Below the pieces are notes generated by a model. The model made no database searches, was not told where the DNA came from, and was given only the letters and a program-made list of their open reading frames with translations. Source: Myxocyprinus asiaticus (lineage: Eukaryota; Chordata; Actinopteri; Cypriniformes; Catostomidae). Taken from it: DNA of 64,000 nt. The stretch spans positions 23,992,826 to 24,056,825 of the forward strand of contig NC_059362.1 in assembly GCF_019703515.2 (NCBI RefSeq), given 5' to 3'. A program made the translations under genes and the position numbers. Below, piece after piece: positions 43,801 through 55,800 of the stretch. Positions within the stretch are counted from its first letter, which is position 1. Every line of letters begins with the position of its first letter.

Positions 43801-46800
43801 CACCAATCACTGAGGTTGCAACCGGATTTGTGCCAAAAAGCGTGTCAGAGGCAGCCACTGACATCGCATCTAATTCCTGTTCTGCATGCATAGCTGGTGA
43901 TGATGGCAGGCATGATTCAGGCTCCACTTTGTCCTGCGAGTCTGTTGTAGGCTGAGCTCTAGCCAGGAGCGGAAGTAAAAGTTCTACAGCAGAAGACAGC
44001 TGTTCCTCTTTGCGTGCTAGATCAGCAGATTTAGTTTTTTTTATTCCTTTTGTCATGCTGAAGTGTTTGCTTACGCTTACGATCAGACATAGGGATGCGT
44101 GAAGAATGCAGCAAATCCTCTGCAGAGGATTCCAGACCTGCCAGTCAAGCTCGACGGAGAGGCATTATGAAGCACTCAGAGCATGGGTCAGACATGGTCT
44201 CTTTAAGATGGTCCACACCAAGACAAGCAGGGCACTGATTATGTCCATCCATGATATCCATCACATTAGGGCATGTCGAACATCTAGATGTATCCATACT
44301 GGCTTCAACACTCACCTAAAAGCAATCCAATGAGTTTAAATCCAGCGCTCGTTATCGACACTCACGTAAGTTTCACGTCCAGCGAGAAACAAACGATGAT
44401 CCTGCACTCATTAAACCTAGGCAACCAGGGCTTCAGAGTATATGTGTTTACAGAGGTATACAAATTTACAGGCAACCAGAAGTTTGAAACTTTTCAGAAG
44501 CGCGAGACCATCTCGCTGGTGCTTCCCGGAGAAAATGCTCATAAACCGCACTTCCCGGTCACTAGGGGCATTTCACGGAGAAAACCATTCGTAATCAAAT
44601 CTGTAAACACGGTGACGAAACAGTTCACGGATGTCAGCTGAAGCACTCTTCAAAAAAAGAACTGCACAAAATATCGGCACAATCGATTCCGTCAAGCGAG
44701 AATGAAGAAGAGATCGAGCTGACATGTTCAGGGGTTTTATAGCTAAAGACATGTCATGCGTCACCCGGTGACAACTTTCTAATTCGAATTCTCAGTCAAA
44801 GTGCAAGAGTTTTCCACTAGTGCTTTCATTACTGCCTCTGGCGGTTTGGAACGGGAAGAAATAGAACAGGCATTTACTATTATTTATTTTACTAACTTTT
44901 TACTGTATTTTACTTCTGTCATTAAACATTTTGAATGTCCTTCAAATGAATGTACTTGAAATGATGGTTCAACCAAAATGATGGCCTTTTAAGCAATTTC
45001 AGATACAAAAACAATACAAAAACATCGGGATATATATTGAATATCTACAAAAGGCTGAAAAATATCAAGATATAAATGTTTTTAAAAATATATTGTACAG
45101 CCCTAATCATATCCATATTGTTACAAAAAGTCATCCATACTGTATGAAGTGTCATAAATTAACCACTCACAACCACATACCTCCTCTTGTGCATAGCGGA
45201 GTTTATACGCCCTCTTCACAGCAGGGTCAAAAATTGTTTGTGGAGCCCAAACTTGGATTTGCAGCAGACCCATATTCACCCAGAAAACTCCAGACCGGGC
45301 AAGCTGGACTGAATCTTGTGCATGATTATGGACAAACTGTGTCAAGCATGTCACTAAGGTATCAAGAAATCCCTCTGGGAGCAGATTTTCAGGCAGGCCT
45401 TCTCTGAGGGCAGTTTGAATCTCCTGGGCAGCCCTGACTGGGTCAGGGCCTTCAGTCAGATTGTCACAGGATTCAGCATAGCTCTCCTGTAACCCTGGAG
45501 ACAGTAACTCAGACAATGACTGCAGCTGTCTACGCAGAACCAGGCCCTGCAACCTGCAGTCAGTTAATCTACAGACAATGAGAGAGAAGGAATGAGAGAC
45601 ACAGAGGAATTAAAATCATATTTTAAAACAGAAGTGACTTGAATTTGTGAATTGTATCTACAATTAAACATATTTACAATCTGTGTTACACATCTGTAAC
45701 AAAGAATGTAAGTGATGTGGGTGCGATAAGGTCCCTCTACCTGAAGTCAGCAAGCTCAGGCATAGCCATGTTATCCCAGATCACAGCACTTAGATCCTGC
45801 AGCTGCCCTGTTCTCTCTCTCCACTCGCCCAAGGTCACCCTTGATGATGACAGGAAGTGTGAGCCTGATGGATCCCACCGGCCGGCAGTGTCAGTGCTGC
45901 TTAGAACTCCCAGCATACACCGGGACCACACTGCACGACTCAGCATGCCAGGACCCTTAACATCGAAAACATATTCCTCTATTACTTCACATCATAAGAA
46001 AGTTACATAGCAGGTATTAGTGAAGACAACTTTGATGAGAAGTTATTTCTGCATGTTTCATCAACACACACAGTTTTTTTTCCCCTCAATCAAATGTCAT
46101 AAAAATCTATCGTTAATTAATTTAGCTCTTCCTCCACACACACACACACTTACTGTATCAGATGGTCCCAACAGTGATCTGGAGGTTCTGTGTTCCTCAG
46201 GATTAAGTGGATTCCACTTCAGCCAGCGCTCGGGGTCAGAAGTCACACTGCCACTCCACAGTGCAGCCAGTGTCTCAGAGAGTAGCTCACACCACACCAA
46301 CGGTAGCTCCTCCACAGGCTGGTGACGGAGTTACAACAGCGTTACAAGACTGCTAAGATATGAACTAAAAATCTGAAAATCTTTTTTTTCATTTAGACCT
46401 GAAAATGAACTGATTGATGGATATCATGACAAACCAAATACAAAGATAGTCTAAAATTAATTATTCTTTTAAAATAATATGATGATATAATTTGTAAAGA
46501 AATATTTTGTATTAAATTAGAAAAATGCAATACAGAGGCATTTTCACTGTTAGCCTCAGACCTGAATGTATATATAAACACTGCTTGTGTGTGCAAAATA
46601 ATATAAAGGGGAAATGACAGACCCGCTCTGTACCCAGCAGGAACCAGAGCGGCTGCAGCTGTCTGATGTTCACGGGGGTGGACTGCATGCAGAAACGCAG
46701 ATGATTAGAGAGGGACCTGCACAGACCAGCTTCTGCCTTTTTATTGCCTCTGTAGAGCACAATATACAATACAAAGTGAATAAAACATTATACACATTCT

Positions 46801-49800
46801 ATAAAAGACAGTCTTATTAACAACTTTGAGTTACAAGTTACAAAATCAACAACTGCCAATTTCACTAACTGTCTAAATGAACCGTTTTCAACAAACTTTA
46901 ACATGAGCCGCAATATTGCTTATGGCTACGTTGGATAATCAATAATAATTTGATGGAGATATATCATCATACCGCGGTGTGACTGCAAGGTATAGTAGGT
47001 CTGTGGTGACTTTAATCTGATTGAGCACTGCCAACTGCTCCAGTGCAGGCCACAGTTGAGCACGGCGTGCAAGCTGCAGTAACACCTCCCTGTCTGGAGC
47101 GGCGCTTTCTCCCACATCCTCCTCATTATCTTCCAGCAGGCCACAGGAGGCCATGTGACCCTGCTGCTGATCCACACAGCTCACAAGCCTCTCCAGAACA
47201 CCTACAAATATGACAGTGATAAAAATAAAAAAAGGTTGTTGAAAACATTGGTAATAGAATAGTATATTCTGTGTGACTTCCAGCTTGGCCAAGCTGGTGT
47301 TGAGCTGGCTTAGCTGGTTGGCCAGCTGTTCTCCCAGCCTGACCTGCTGACAAGTACCCAAAACTCCTCAAAAACCAGCAAACCAGATCAGCCTGACCAG
47401 ACAAGGAGATCAGCTTAGACTAGCAACCCAGCTTTAGCTGGTTTAAACAGTTTTTAAAACAGCAGGATTACCTTAAACTTTACTTTAACTCAACCCTAAA
47501 ACTGACTCAAAAACAGCTCTTTATGCCCAAGATGCTTATGCATTACAGAAAAGCAAGGTAACCTACTTGTGAAATTGACTGGTTTACCAGAGTTGTGAGG
47601 TTCCAGGAGAAGGTTGGCCTGGAGCACCAGACCCCAAGCTTCCAACAGAGCCTCCTTAGAGTCAATCCCCATGGCTACACCCCGGAGACGAGACACCTCC
47701 TGTTTCCATAGCGATGTGAGGCTGTTGTCAAGGCGCAGGTCTCGAACATCCAAAGCTCTGCACAGCACTCGCAAACGGGCTGCGCATTCTGCCACCGCCT
47801 CCAGCTGCACAGAAAGGTTTGTGGGATTAAGTAATTTAGATTGCTTGGGAAGAATGAACTCAAAATGAGTATTTCTGCTGGCCTTTCTTTGTGTAGTTTT
47901 TGGGAACTTGTCTCTTTATTTGTTTCAGACAGATATACAGTGACCCCAATCAATAATTGGACATTGAAGCCATTCTTAATATATGAATGTCTTTTCATTA
48001 TCCAAATTGTATGCTATAAATGGCCTAACCTTATAGGGTAGTGGTTTTCCTAGTGTCTTTTGGATGCCCTTCAGCGCAGAGGCCACAGCTACAGAGCTGG
48101 AGAGAGCGTTCTGGATCGCTGTTGAGATTGTGTGTAGTTCCTGTTGCCCTCTGATACAAACATAAAAACATATAAACACAAACCCATATACAGAGAAGCT
48201 TTGAAAAAATGTGACTAAAATAGACTAAAATCATAAAAGCATTCATTATAATTATAAAAACATTAGCAAAATGCTGTTGAAAATAGTTTTAGATGAACTA
48301 TATCATGTCACACTGCAGGACATGTCAATTTCCCAGACTATTTCAAGTTAACAACCCAGTTACAAGTTGTTAACACCAAAGATTTAATAACACATATAAT
48401 GGATTTAATGCATAAGCAACTATGGTCATATTGCAGCTACAGAGAATATTTCATTAAGCCTTTTCATCATATAAAAAAGGCATTACTCACTCATAGTCAC
48501 TGTCCCCCATCAGAAGCGGAGGCAGCCGCATTATGAGGTTTTTGTGGACCCACTGCCAGTGCAGTGACAGCACACACACGCCTCGAGCATCCGCAGACAG
48601 AGAGTTACAAACAAGCCAGAAACGATCCCTCCACTGCAGAAGCTGCAAGATCTACACACAAACACACACACAATCACGATGAACTGTCAGCAGAACAGAG
48701 CAGCACTACTATAATAAAAGAATTCTTTGAGTAATGGGGTTCTGACCTCAAACATGAGGTGATCAGAGATGTAGGGCTGGCCCGTCTGTACAGCTTGCAG
48801 TACAAATGAATCCCACAGGTCGAAGAACGAGCGCAGGTGGACCAACACTGGATGAGGCAGGTGACCGATGTCCACCGTCCCTTCAACATGTAAATAAATA
48901 TGAGATTATTAGTGGTGTGACACACTACCAGTCAGATGTTTTGACACTTCATTGAAATTATGTTGCCCATGATCTTAAAAACCTTGCTTAAATACTTCGT
49001 TTTGCTGACGAATATAAATTGTGCCCTAGTACAAATTTATTTACTAAACTCCAATTTGAATTATTAATATTTTTAAATTTAATAGTACTGTTTAAAAAAG
49101 CCTCCCAGGTGGCACCTCATGAAGTTAGTTGAGAGAATGTGCAGAGCTATAATCTTGGCAAAGGGGGGGATCCTTTTGGCTAAAATATAAGAATTTTTGT
49201 AATATTTTTGGTCACTAAATAATTCTCATACTTTAATTTCTCTTACTCATCATGTTATGGCTTTAATATTAATCTAATGTATGGAAGACAGTTATAATAA
49301 ATAATAAGTAGGTGTTCTAAACTTTTGACTGGTAGTGTAAGACCAAGGATCAAATGTTAATAAATTTGTTCATAAATGTCACCTAATGTCAACAACATAT
49401 ACATATATATATATATAAAAAATAGGGTAATAGTTCATGTAACTGGTTATGAATGTGTGTTTGTACCTTTAGAAAAGGCAGTGGCCAGTCTAAGAGCACT
49501 GTTATGAGGTGAGGTGTTTCCAACACTACTGTTAATAGCTGCTTTGTCCTCTCTGTCCATCAGCAATATGATTCTTCCAAGACAAAAAACAGTCATTTCT
49601 ATACATAGATTTATTAATTTTTTAACAATGTTCAAGTTATATCCAATTCAATGGTCTACCTGTTGGCAACAGCATTCAATGCTTCCATGAATTCCATGTA
49701 TCTCTCCTCATCCTCAAAGTTGCAGGTGTTGGCCAAGATGTCCAAGTACTGCTTATTCCAGCGCATGTCTAGCAGTATCCTGTAGTCATCTGGTATTGAA

Positions 49801-52800
49801 ATATTTGAACAGTGATGGTCATTTAGAGTGTAGTTTTCAAAAGTCAACAGGTTTGAATTTAATGTTTCTTTTACTTTATAAGTAAGGATGTTTAGTGAGT
49901 TTGATTGTAGGTATTCCCAAGTAAATGTTAAAGTCAATGAAACAACATTCCCAACTTCCAAAATGTGACGTCAAAAAGAATATTCAGCAGAAAATAATCT
50001 AAGGCTGTACTTGACTTTATCCATCAGGATTTAATTGGACTGCATGGTCTTTTTGTAAAGATTAAGCATTGGAGTGGTGGTGGCGTAGTGGGCTAAAGCA
50101 CAGAACTTGTAAGCAGAAGGTTGCTGGTTCTATCCCCACAGCCACCACCATTGTGTCCTTGAGCAAGGCATTTAACTCCAGGTTGCTCCGGGGGATTGCC
50201 CCTATAATAAGTGAACAGTAAGTCACTTTGGATAAAAGCATCTGCCAAATGCATAAATGTAAATACAACATTTCAAACATTTTTGTTTCCTAGAGTAATG
50301 TGCATAGATGAGTAGTGCACAATAAGACCAGGGGCATTTATAAAGTACACAGGGTCAATTTTGATTTCAAGTTGTCTTTAAATGTATATACGTATGTATG
50401 TACTGTACCTGTGCTGTGTGGCTGCAGGAGCTCTGCCAGGCATTTGCCTTTACCGATGAGCTTGCTGCTGAATACAGCCTTCAGCGCTGTACAGCCTGCC
50501 TCCAACTGCATCAAGGCTGCATCTGCAATAAAAAATCTGATCTCTGAACTGCAATAAATTAGGGGAGAAATCTGCATGCAATTCCCCATCATGCTCTATC
50601 AGACTCATTATAAAAAGGCATTTTTCCCCCTATATAGCTTACCTGGTGCATATTTGTACGTTTTAGCGAGGTAGGAGAGCCAGCTGGTTCTGAGGACCCA
50701 GTCACCGTGAGAGGCTCTCTCTGTCAGTATTTTGACTGCCGTCGGGAGGAGGCACAGTGCATTCTCTGCTCCCTCGTCTAAAGCTCCACCTCCAGAAAAC
50801 TGCAGACCGTCCAGCACAGCGCCACTTTGCATGGCTCTCTGCAGGTCAACCAGGCTCAATGGACGATTCCTGGATGAGCATAAATATGAAAGTATTAATA
50901 CAAATTAAGCTTACAATGGCCGATTATGAAATATAAAATTATTAGTGTTGAGTTCTGACCTTTTCCCGTAAAGGCTTAGAGTGTTGAGGCAGAAAAGAAG
51001 GACCTGTCCATCTCTCTGGACACTAGAGAAACACGAGTCTTCAGTGCACAGAAGGGCTGAGGGGATGCGGTCTGGCCACACACCTGTACACAGCAGCCCA
51101 CTGCCCCAGTCCTCAGAGTCCAGCACTGCCAGCTGCCTCTCTATGACTTCCTGTGCCAGCTGAGAAAAGAGGTAAAAGGTGTGGTTGATTAAGAAAAAAT
51201 TTAATTTGAGAAATTATGGCATCACCCTGTATTTGGGTAGTTGATGCATAACATTGTCTATGGACTTTTATTTACTGTATAAACAAAGATTTTAGATTAA
51301 AATTTGGGAAATAATTTTCTTGTTGCCTTCATTAGTTCATTTGAAATGGTCCTGCAGTGTGACCAATGAATATTTAACAAATATTCCATGTAGTCTCTCA
51401 ATTAATATATGGTCGTAAAAGCTTTTGAAAATGTTAAAACAATTATCAAAACGCCGTTTAAAATAGATTTAGATAGAGCTTAACATGTCATTCTGCAAGA
51501 CATTAAGTATTTTATGTCAACTACCCATATACAAAATACCCAGAAAGAATTCTACCCTATATTACCCAATGAAAATACATTTCATTTTTAGATTATTATA
51601 TATTAAATGTCTTTAAAATGCACAGACAAACCATAAAACAAGCACTTCTGAGTTCATGCCATGTGTGTATGTATTGATCATTGGTGGAATTGGCATGCAT
51701 GAAAACTATCTATGTACCTGCTGGTTAGTGATGGTACGCTGACAGAAAGCATATGCCTCTCCACAGGCCTGAAGAAGAGCACTGGGCAGATCCACTCCTC
51801 TCTGAAGCTGACCGGACAACAGAGACGCAGCATAGAGTAGAGAGGACATGGAGGATGCAGGCGAATCTGAAGAAGGTTGAAAAGAGAATATCCATTAAAA
51901 CATTTCTAAATAATGAACCAAAAATTAACCAGTCAAACCCACCTATATACGCATAAAATAACCATAATTACGGTGTGCTTTCTTAAAAAAAAAAAAAGGT
52001 AAAATCAAGGTTGATTCAATCATAGACGCACCCCATATGGCCCTCTTGATTTCTGAATGAACGGAGATGAGGAGGTCACACACACAGTCTCCTGTCACAC
52101 CCAGGGTATGTAAAACCATCTTTAGATCCAGAGCATCCCAGCACAAGCCCTCATGCTCGCCAGGGATGTATATCTCAACACCTCGGTTCCTCATGGCTCG
52201 AGAAATTTCACCATTTGCAGGATCCATAGTAAGAAACAACCTGAAAAGCAATGTATTATAGGAGTGACAAAAAAATTGGTTTCCACAGGACTATACTTAC
52301 ACATGGCTATTATCAGATCTACTAAAAAATGTGGCAGAATCCTGGTCCTCTTGAGAAAGGCCCTGTCTTAAATGACACCCTGCTCCTCTACGTCTACATT
52401 TTGCTCCATGGGCTGTTGGGTAAAAGTTTGCTGTGGAGTCTGTACCAGTTTGGGCTCAACCAAAGGGTGCATCAAGGGAACTTAGTGACCACAAAGGGGT
52501 CGTGAGCACCCTCCTGAATCATGAAATGATAAATGGGACACCCTACTTTCTCGTGGACTTTACAAATGCAGGTGAGCGAATCCAAATAAAGTATGGCATT
52601 TGGGACAGAGCCAATAATGTTTAAAACAGTTAAGCATGAAGTGTTGTCCGTTTGTTTCACTTTGATTGTACCTGAAGTTAGGGTGGGGGGTGATTGTGGG
52701 CGTGGTTCCATCAATGATTCCTCGTTCATTAATTGTTAATGACCCACCAGGCTCCAGGAGGGCATTGAGTCGATCCAACACTGAGGGGCTAAAAACACAA

Positions 52801-52850
52801 CATACAACAATTAATATAAAAGGTGGCAGTTAAAAAATAACACTTTCTAA

Positions 52851-52881
<31 letters not shown>

Positions 52882-55800
52882 AAACAGCATTCTGGTTAAA
52901 ATAATTTTGTTTAATGACCGTTAAAACTGTATATTTGACTATATTTGGCAACCAATCTCCTACACTGCGCTCATTTTTGGTCATAGATCTCTAGTCTTGT
53001 GTTTCAGCTGACCTGCAGAAGTTGACATTGTCCATGAGCAGCCAGTCTCCAGTCTGCAATGCCTGCACTAGTGTTCCATCCAGCCACTCAAAGCCGCCAT
53101 GAGTCCAGCCGTCCTGTATCTGTGCCAAGCGCTCCTTCAGTAGAGTAAAGTCCATCTGCAGCTTTGACATGTCTGCAGAGTTAAGTAGATATTACATGAC
53201 TGAAACACACATTGCTATCAATGGATTATATAAATTGCATGAAACATTTTATGTTTTTGCTCTCAGGAGTAGTTTCTTATACCCTCAAAAAGTACAGTGT
53301 CCTTACCTGTTAAGACCTTGAGTTTGGTATTGAGTTTATGTAGCAGAACAATAATGACCTCCAGCTTGTTTAGGGCCTCAAACGTGACCGTGCCCTCAGT
53401 AGTATCAAGACCCTCCTCTCTCAGCCAGCAGCGGAATGCGCTCCATGTACTCAACAGAAACTCTGTATCCTGCACCGCCCCATCCAATGACATCAGGCCT
53501 CGCCTGGTCACCATGGCAACCACGTAGTCCATGCTCTCCAAGACCTGCTGCCATGGACGTATGATGTCCACCTAGAAAAATTCAATAGGTTAATGATAAG
53601 ACATACAGAGATGGTTTTACCCCAAAAAATGAATAATAATATTCTGTCATTTATTCACCCTCATGCTGTTTTAAGCGTGTATTAAGCACAAAGTACACTT
53701 CGGTAAGATGCAAATACTAGGCGTCTGTGTACAGGAAGCATGCAAATTTTGTCATCAGCAGAGTGCTCAACCACTGAATGCGTGCAGACAGATTTTTCTA
53801 ACAACACATACTGATGTAATCAGTAAACAGGAGACGAATGTGGAAACAACAACAGTGGATGTGCACTTCAAGAACATGTGTGCGAGGAGGTCAGGAGATA
53901 CATACTTTTGAAAAATTAGAGTCTGAAGGACTAAAAAATTGTGCTGTCAGTCAATAAAAAATTTTAATCGTGCTTAAATCGCATATTTTTTCGCAGTTAA
54001 TCACGGTTAATCGCAGATTTTGAAAGTGCTGAAATTTGACACAATACATATTTTTTTCCTGTCAAAATGCATTTATTTCCTTATTAGGAAAGAAAACAAA
54101 ACAATATGTAACAATATAATGCTTTATTATCATTTTCCAAACAAAGCCTTCCACAGTATAAAGATAGAAATGCACTAAAATAGCACCAATTCAAGTAACA
54201 TTTAACATTTCCCAAAGTCTATGTGTGAGTTTGATTAATTGAAAGAACTAGTCCCAACATAGGTTGCATATTCATTGCAATGGGCATTCAATCTCTTAAA
54301 CTCTCTTCATCCACAATATTAATCTGTCGGTAGAGTGTGGCTATCCACTTTGTTACAACAATTGTGAAGTCGTGTTCATGATTCATATCAGGGCGTCAGC
54401 GCCTGCGTCAAGTGCCGCTTTGGACTCCACATGAAAAGCGCTTGCAGACTGTACTCAGACACTAGGTGTTCGCGACAAACTGAAGAATACTTTGGGCTTT
54501 TCTTTCTTTTTTGCACAGAACACAAAAGATGATGTTAGGCAGAATGACAGCCTCAGTTACCATTCACTTCCATTATATGGAAAAATAATGAAAAAAAAAT
54601 AAAAAAATAAGTTAATTGTGACTGACACTAACATAACTGCCTAACATCATCTTTTGTGTTCCACATAGGAAAGTCATATGGGTTTGGAACAATATGATGA
54701 CAGAATTTTTATTTCTGGGTGCAGAATCCCTTTAAAGAATCCATAAGACAGACACCATCAGCTTGCTTCAATTGTTACTGACCTGCTCAAAGCCACCTAG
54801 TAGCTCGGTAGTATCCATGGCGCTGTTCATGGCCATGACCCTCAGTCTATGTCCTGTTAACAGTGCGAGCAGATGCACTAGACTGCTCTTTCCACTTGCA
54901 GTGGGACCCACCAGTATGGCCATCCAGCCCATCTCCACACACTTCATCAGAGCCTCCAGCGGATGCAAACACTGGTGGGTGATGGAGAGAGGAGGGTCCA
55001 GAGCAACAGGTGCTCCTCCACTACGCTGGAGGACTGAGTAACCCAACTGCATGTGTGTGTAAGAGAGAGACAAAGATCACACCCAATGCTTTTTAAGACT
55101 TCTTAGGGCAATAAGAGTTTGCATTATGTGTACTACATACAAGTTCATTGTTGGTACAGTATATTACATTTCCAACAAACCTGCAGATTCAAAGGTGTGA
55201 TATAGAACTGTCTGGAACCCAAATATGGCTCAAAGTCTTCCCCAAAAACCTTTCTAAAAACAGCTAATACCTGAGGATAAAAAATTCACATCATTGATCA
55301 ACAGGAGTATCATCATAACTCATTTTGACAGATTATGGTTATTACTGCAAAATAAACTCCAGACAAGGTTTTCATGACCAAGGGGTTTATTCTGTGATAA
55401 TGAATATTCATTATTTTGCTTATTACACAGCTACTTACCAAATAAATAAACTCATGGACATTAAATATTGATTTGAGTTGAATTTGTTTTATTATTATTA
55501 TTATTGTAGTTTAGCATAAAGGTGCTGTAAACGATTTTTTCATGGAAAGGTACGCAAAAAATATTCCTACTCCCTGAGAGATATTACTGAAATAAGTGTT
55601 GTAAGACATCTCACCTGTTTCGGTGACAGCTCTAGACTCTGTAAACAGTGAACAAAAATGTGTCCCCGGACCACGGACAATGACACTTTCGATCTGTCAA
55701 TCACTTTGCACGTTCTCAGTGTTGTAGTTGCAATGAATTATTATAACATACTGCCATTTTTAAGCCATGTTGTTCATAACAGTTGTCTGTTGAGGGCACT

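Larger units (their letters stand above)
39891..44874 (-). mobile_element. nearly full-length DIRS-type retroelement (copy 3)
   Basis: About 5.0 kb, minus strand, in the mdn1 intron 39371-45180. Order from its 5' side (right): terminal repeat (about 44690-44874), gag-like region (44056-43113), reverse transcriptase and RNase H (about 42950-41391), tyrosine recombinase (about 41093-40300), internal complementary region (40112-40206) and the inverted terminal repeat (39891-about 40085). The ends share AGGCAGTA.TGAAAGCACTAG, AGAAAGTTGTCA, TCTTTAGCTATAAAA and CCCCTGAACA in inverted orientation. There is no integrase of the DDE type and no LTR. Coding frames are interrupted, so it is inactive. It belongs to a different DIRS subfamily from copies 1 and 2, which share GCACTAGTGGAT but differ elsewhere. 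Confidence 0.88.
39440..45106. mobile_element. possible hAT-like carrier around DIRS copy 3
   Basis: The left side begins TAGGGATGGGCAAAAT and the right side, reversed, begins TTAGGGCTGTACAATAT. The right arm has the TCGGGATATATATTGAATATC wording seen in fish TAGGGCTG-type repeats. The similarity is short and the elements between are large, so this is only a suggestion. Confidence 0.3.

Noticed and set aside
44106..44641. Plus-strand frames at the DIRS copy 3 5' side
   Set aside because: They lie in the non-coding leader and terminal repeat of the minus-strand retroelement, without similarity to any family I recognise.
39891..44874. Endogenous retrovirus or LTR retrotransposon
   Set aside because: There are no direct LTRs, no protease/DDE integrase/envelope. 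Inverted ends, an ICR and a tyrosine recombinase indicate DIRS.
47278..47455. CRISPR-like regular repeats
   Set aside because: The words are short, overlapping and unevenly spaced, with no spacers, in a vertebrate intron.
50080..50150. Possible tRNA gene
   Set aside because: A and B box-like words occur, but no complete cloverleaf was found, and the body and tail identify it as a SINE.
52433..52624. Possible extra mdn1 exon in the AAA6 region
   Set aside because: The flanking exons 52032-52240 and 52672-52788 join directly in frame, and the segment resembles decayed repeat DNA.
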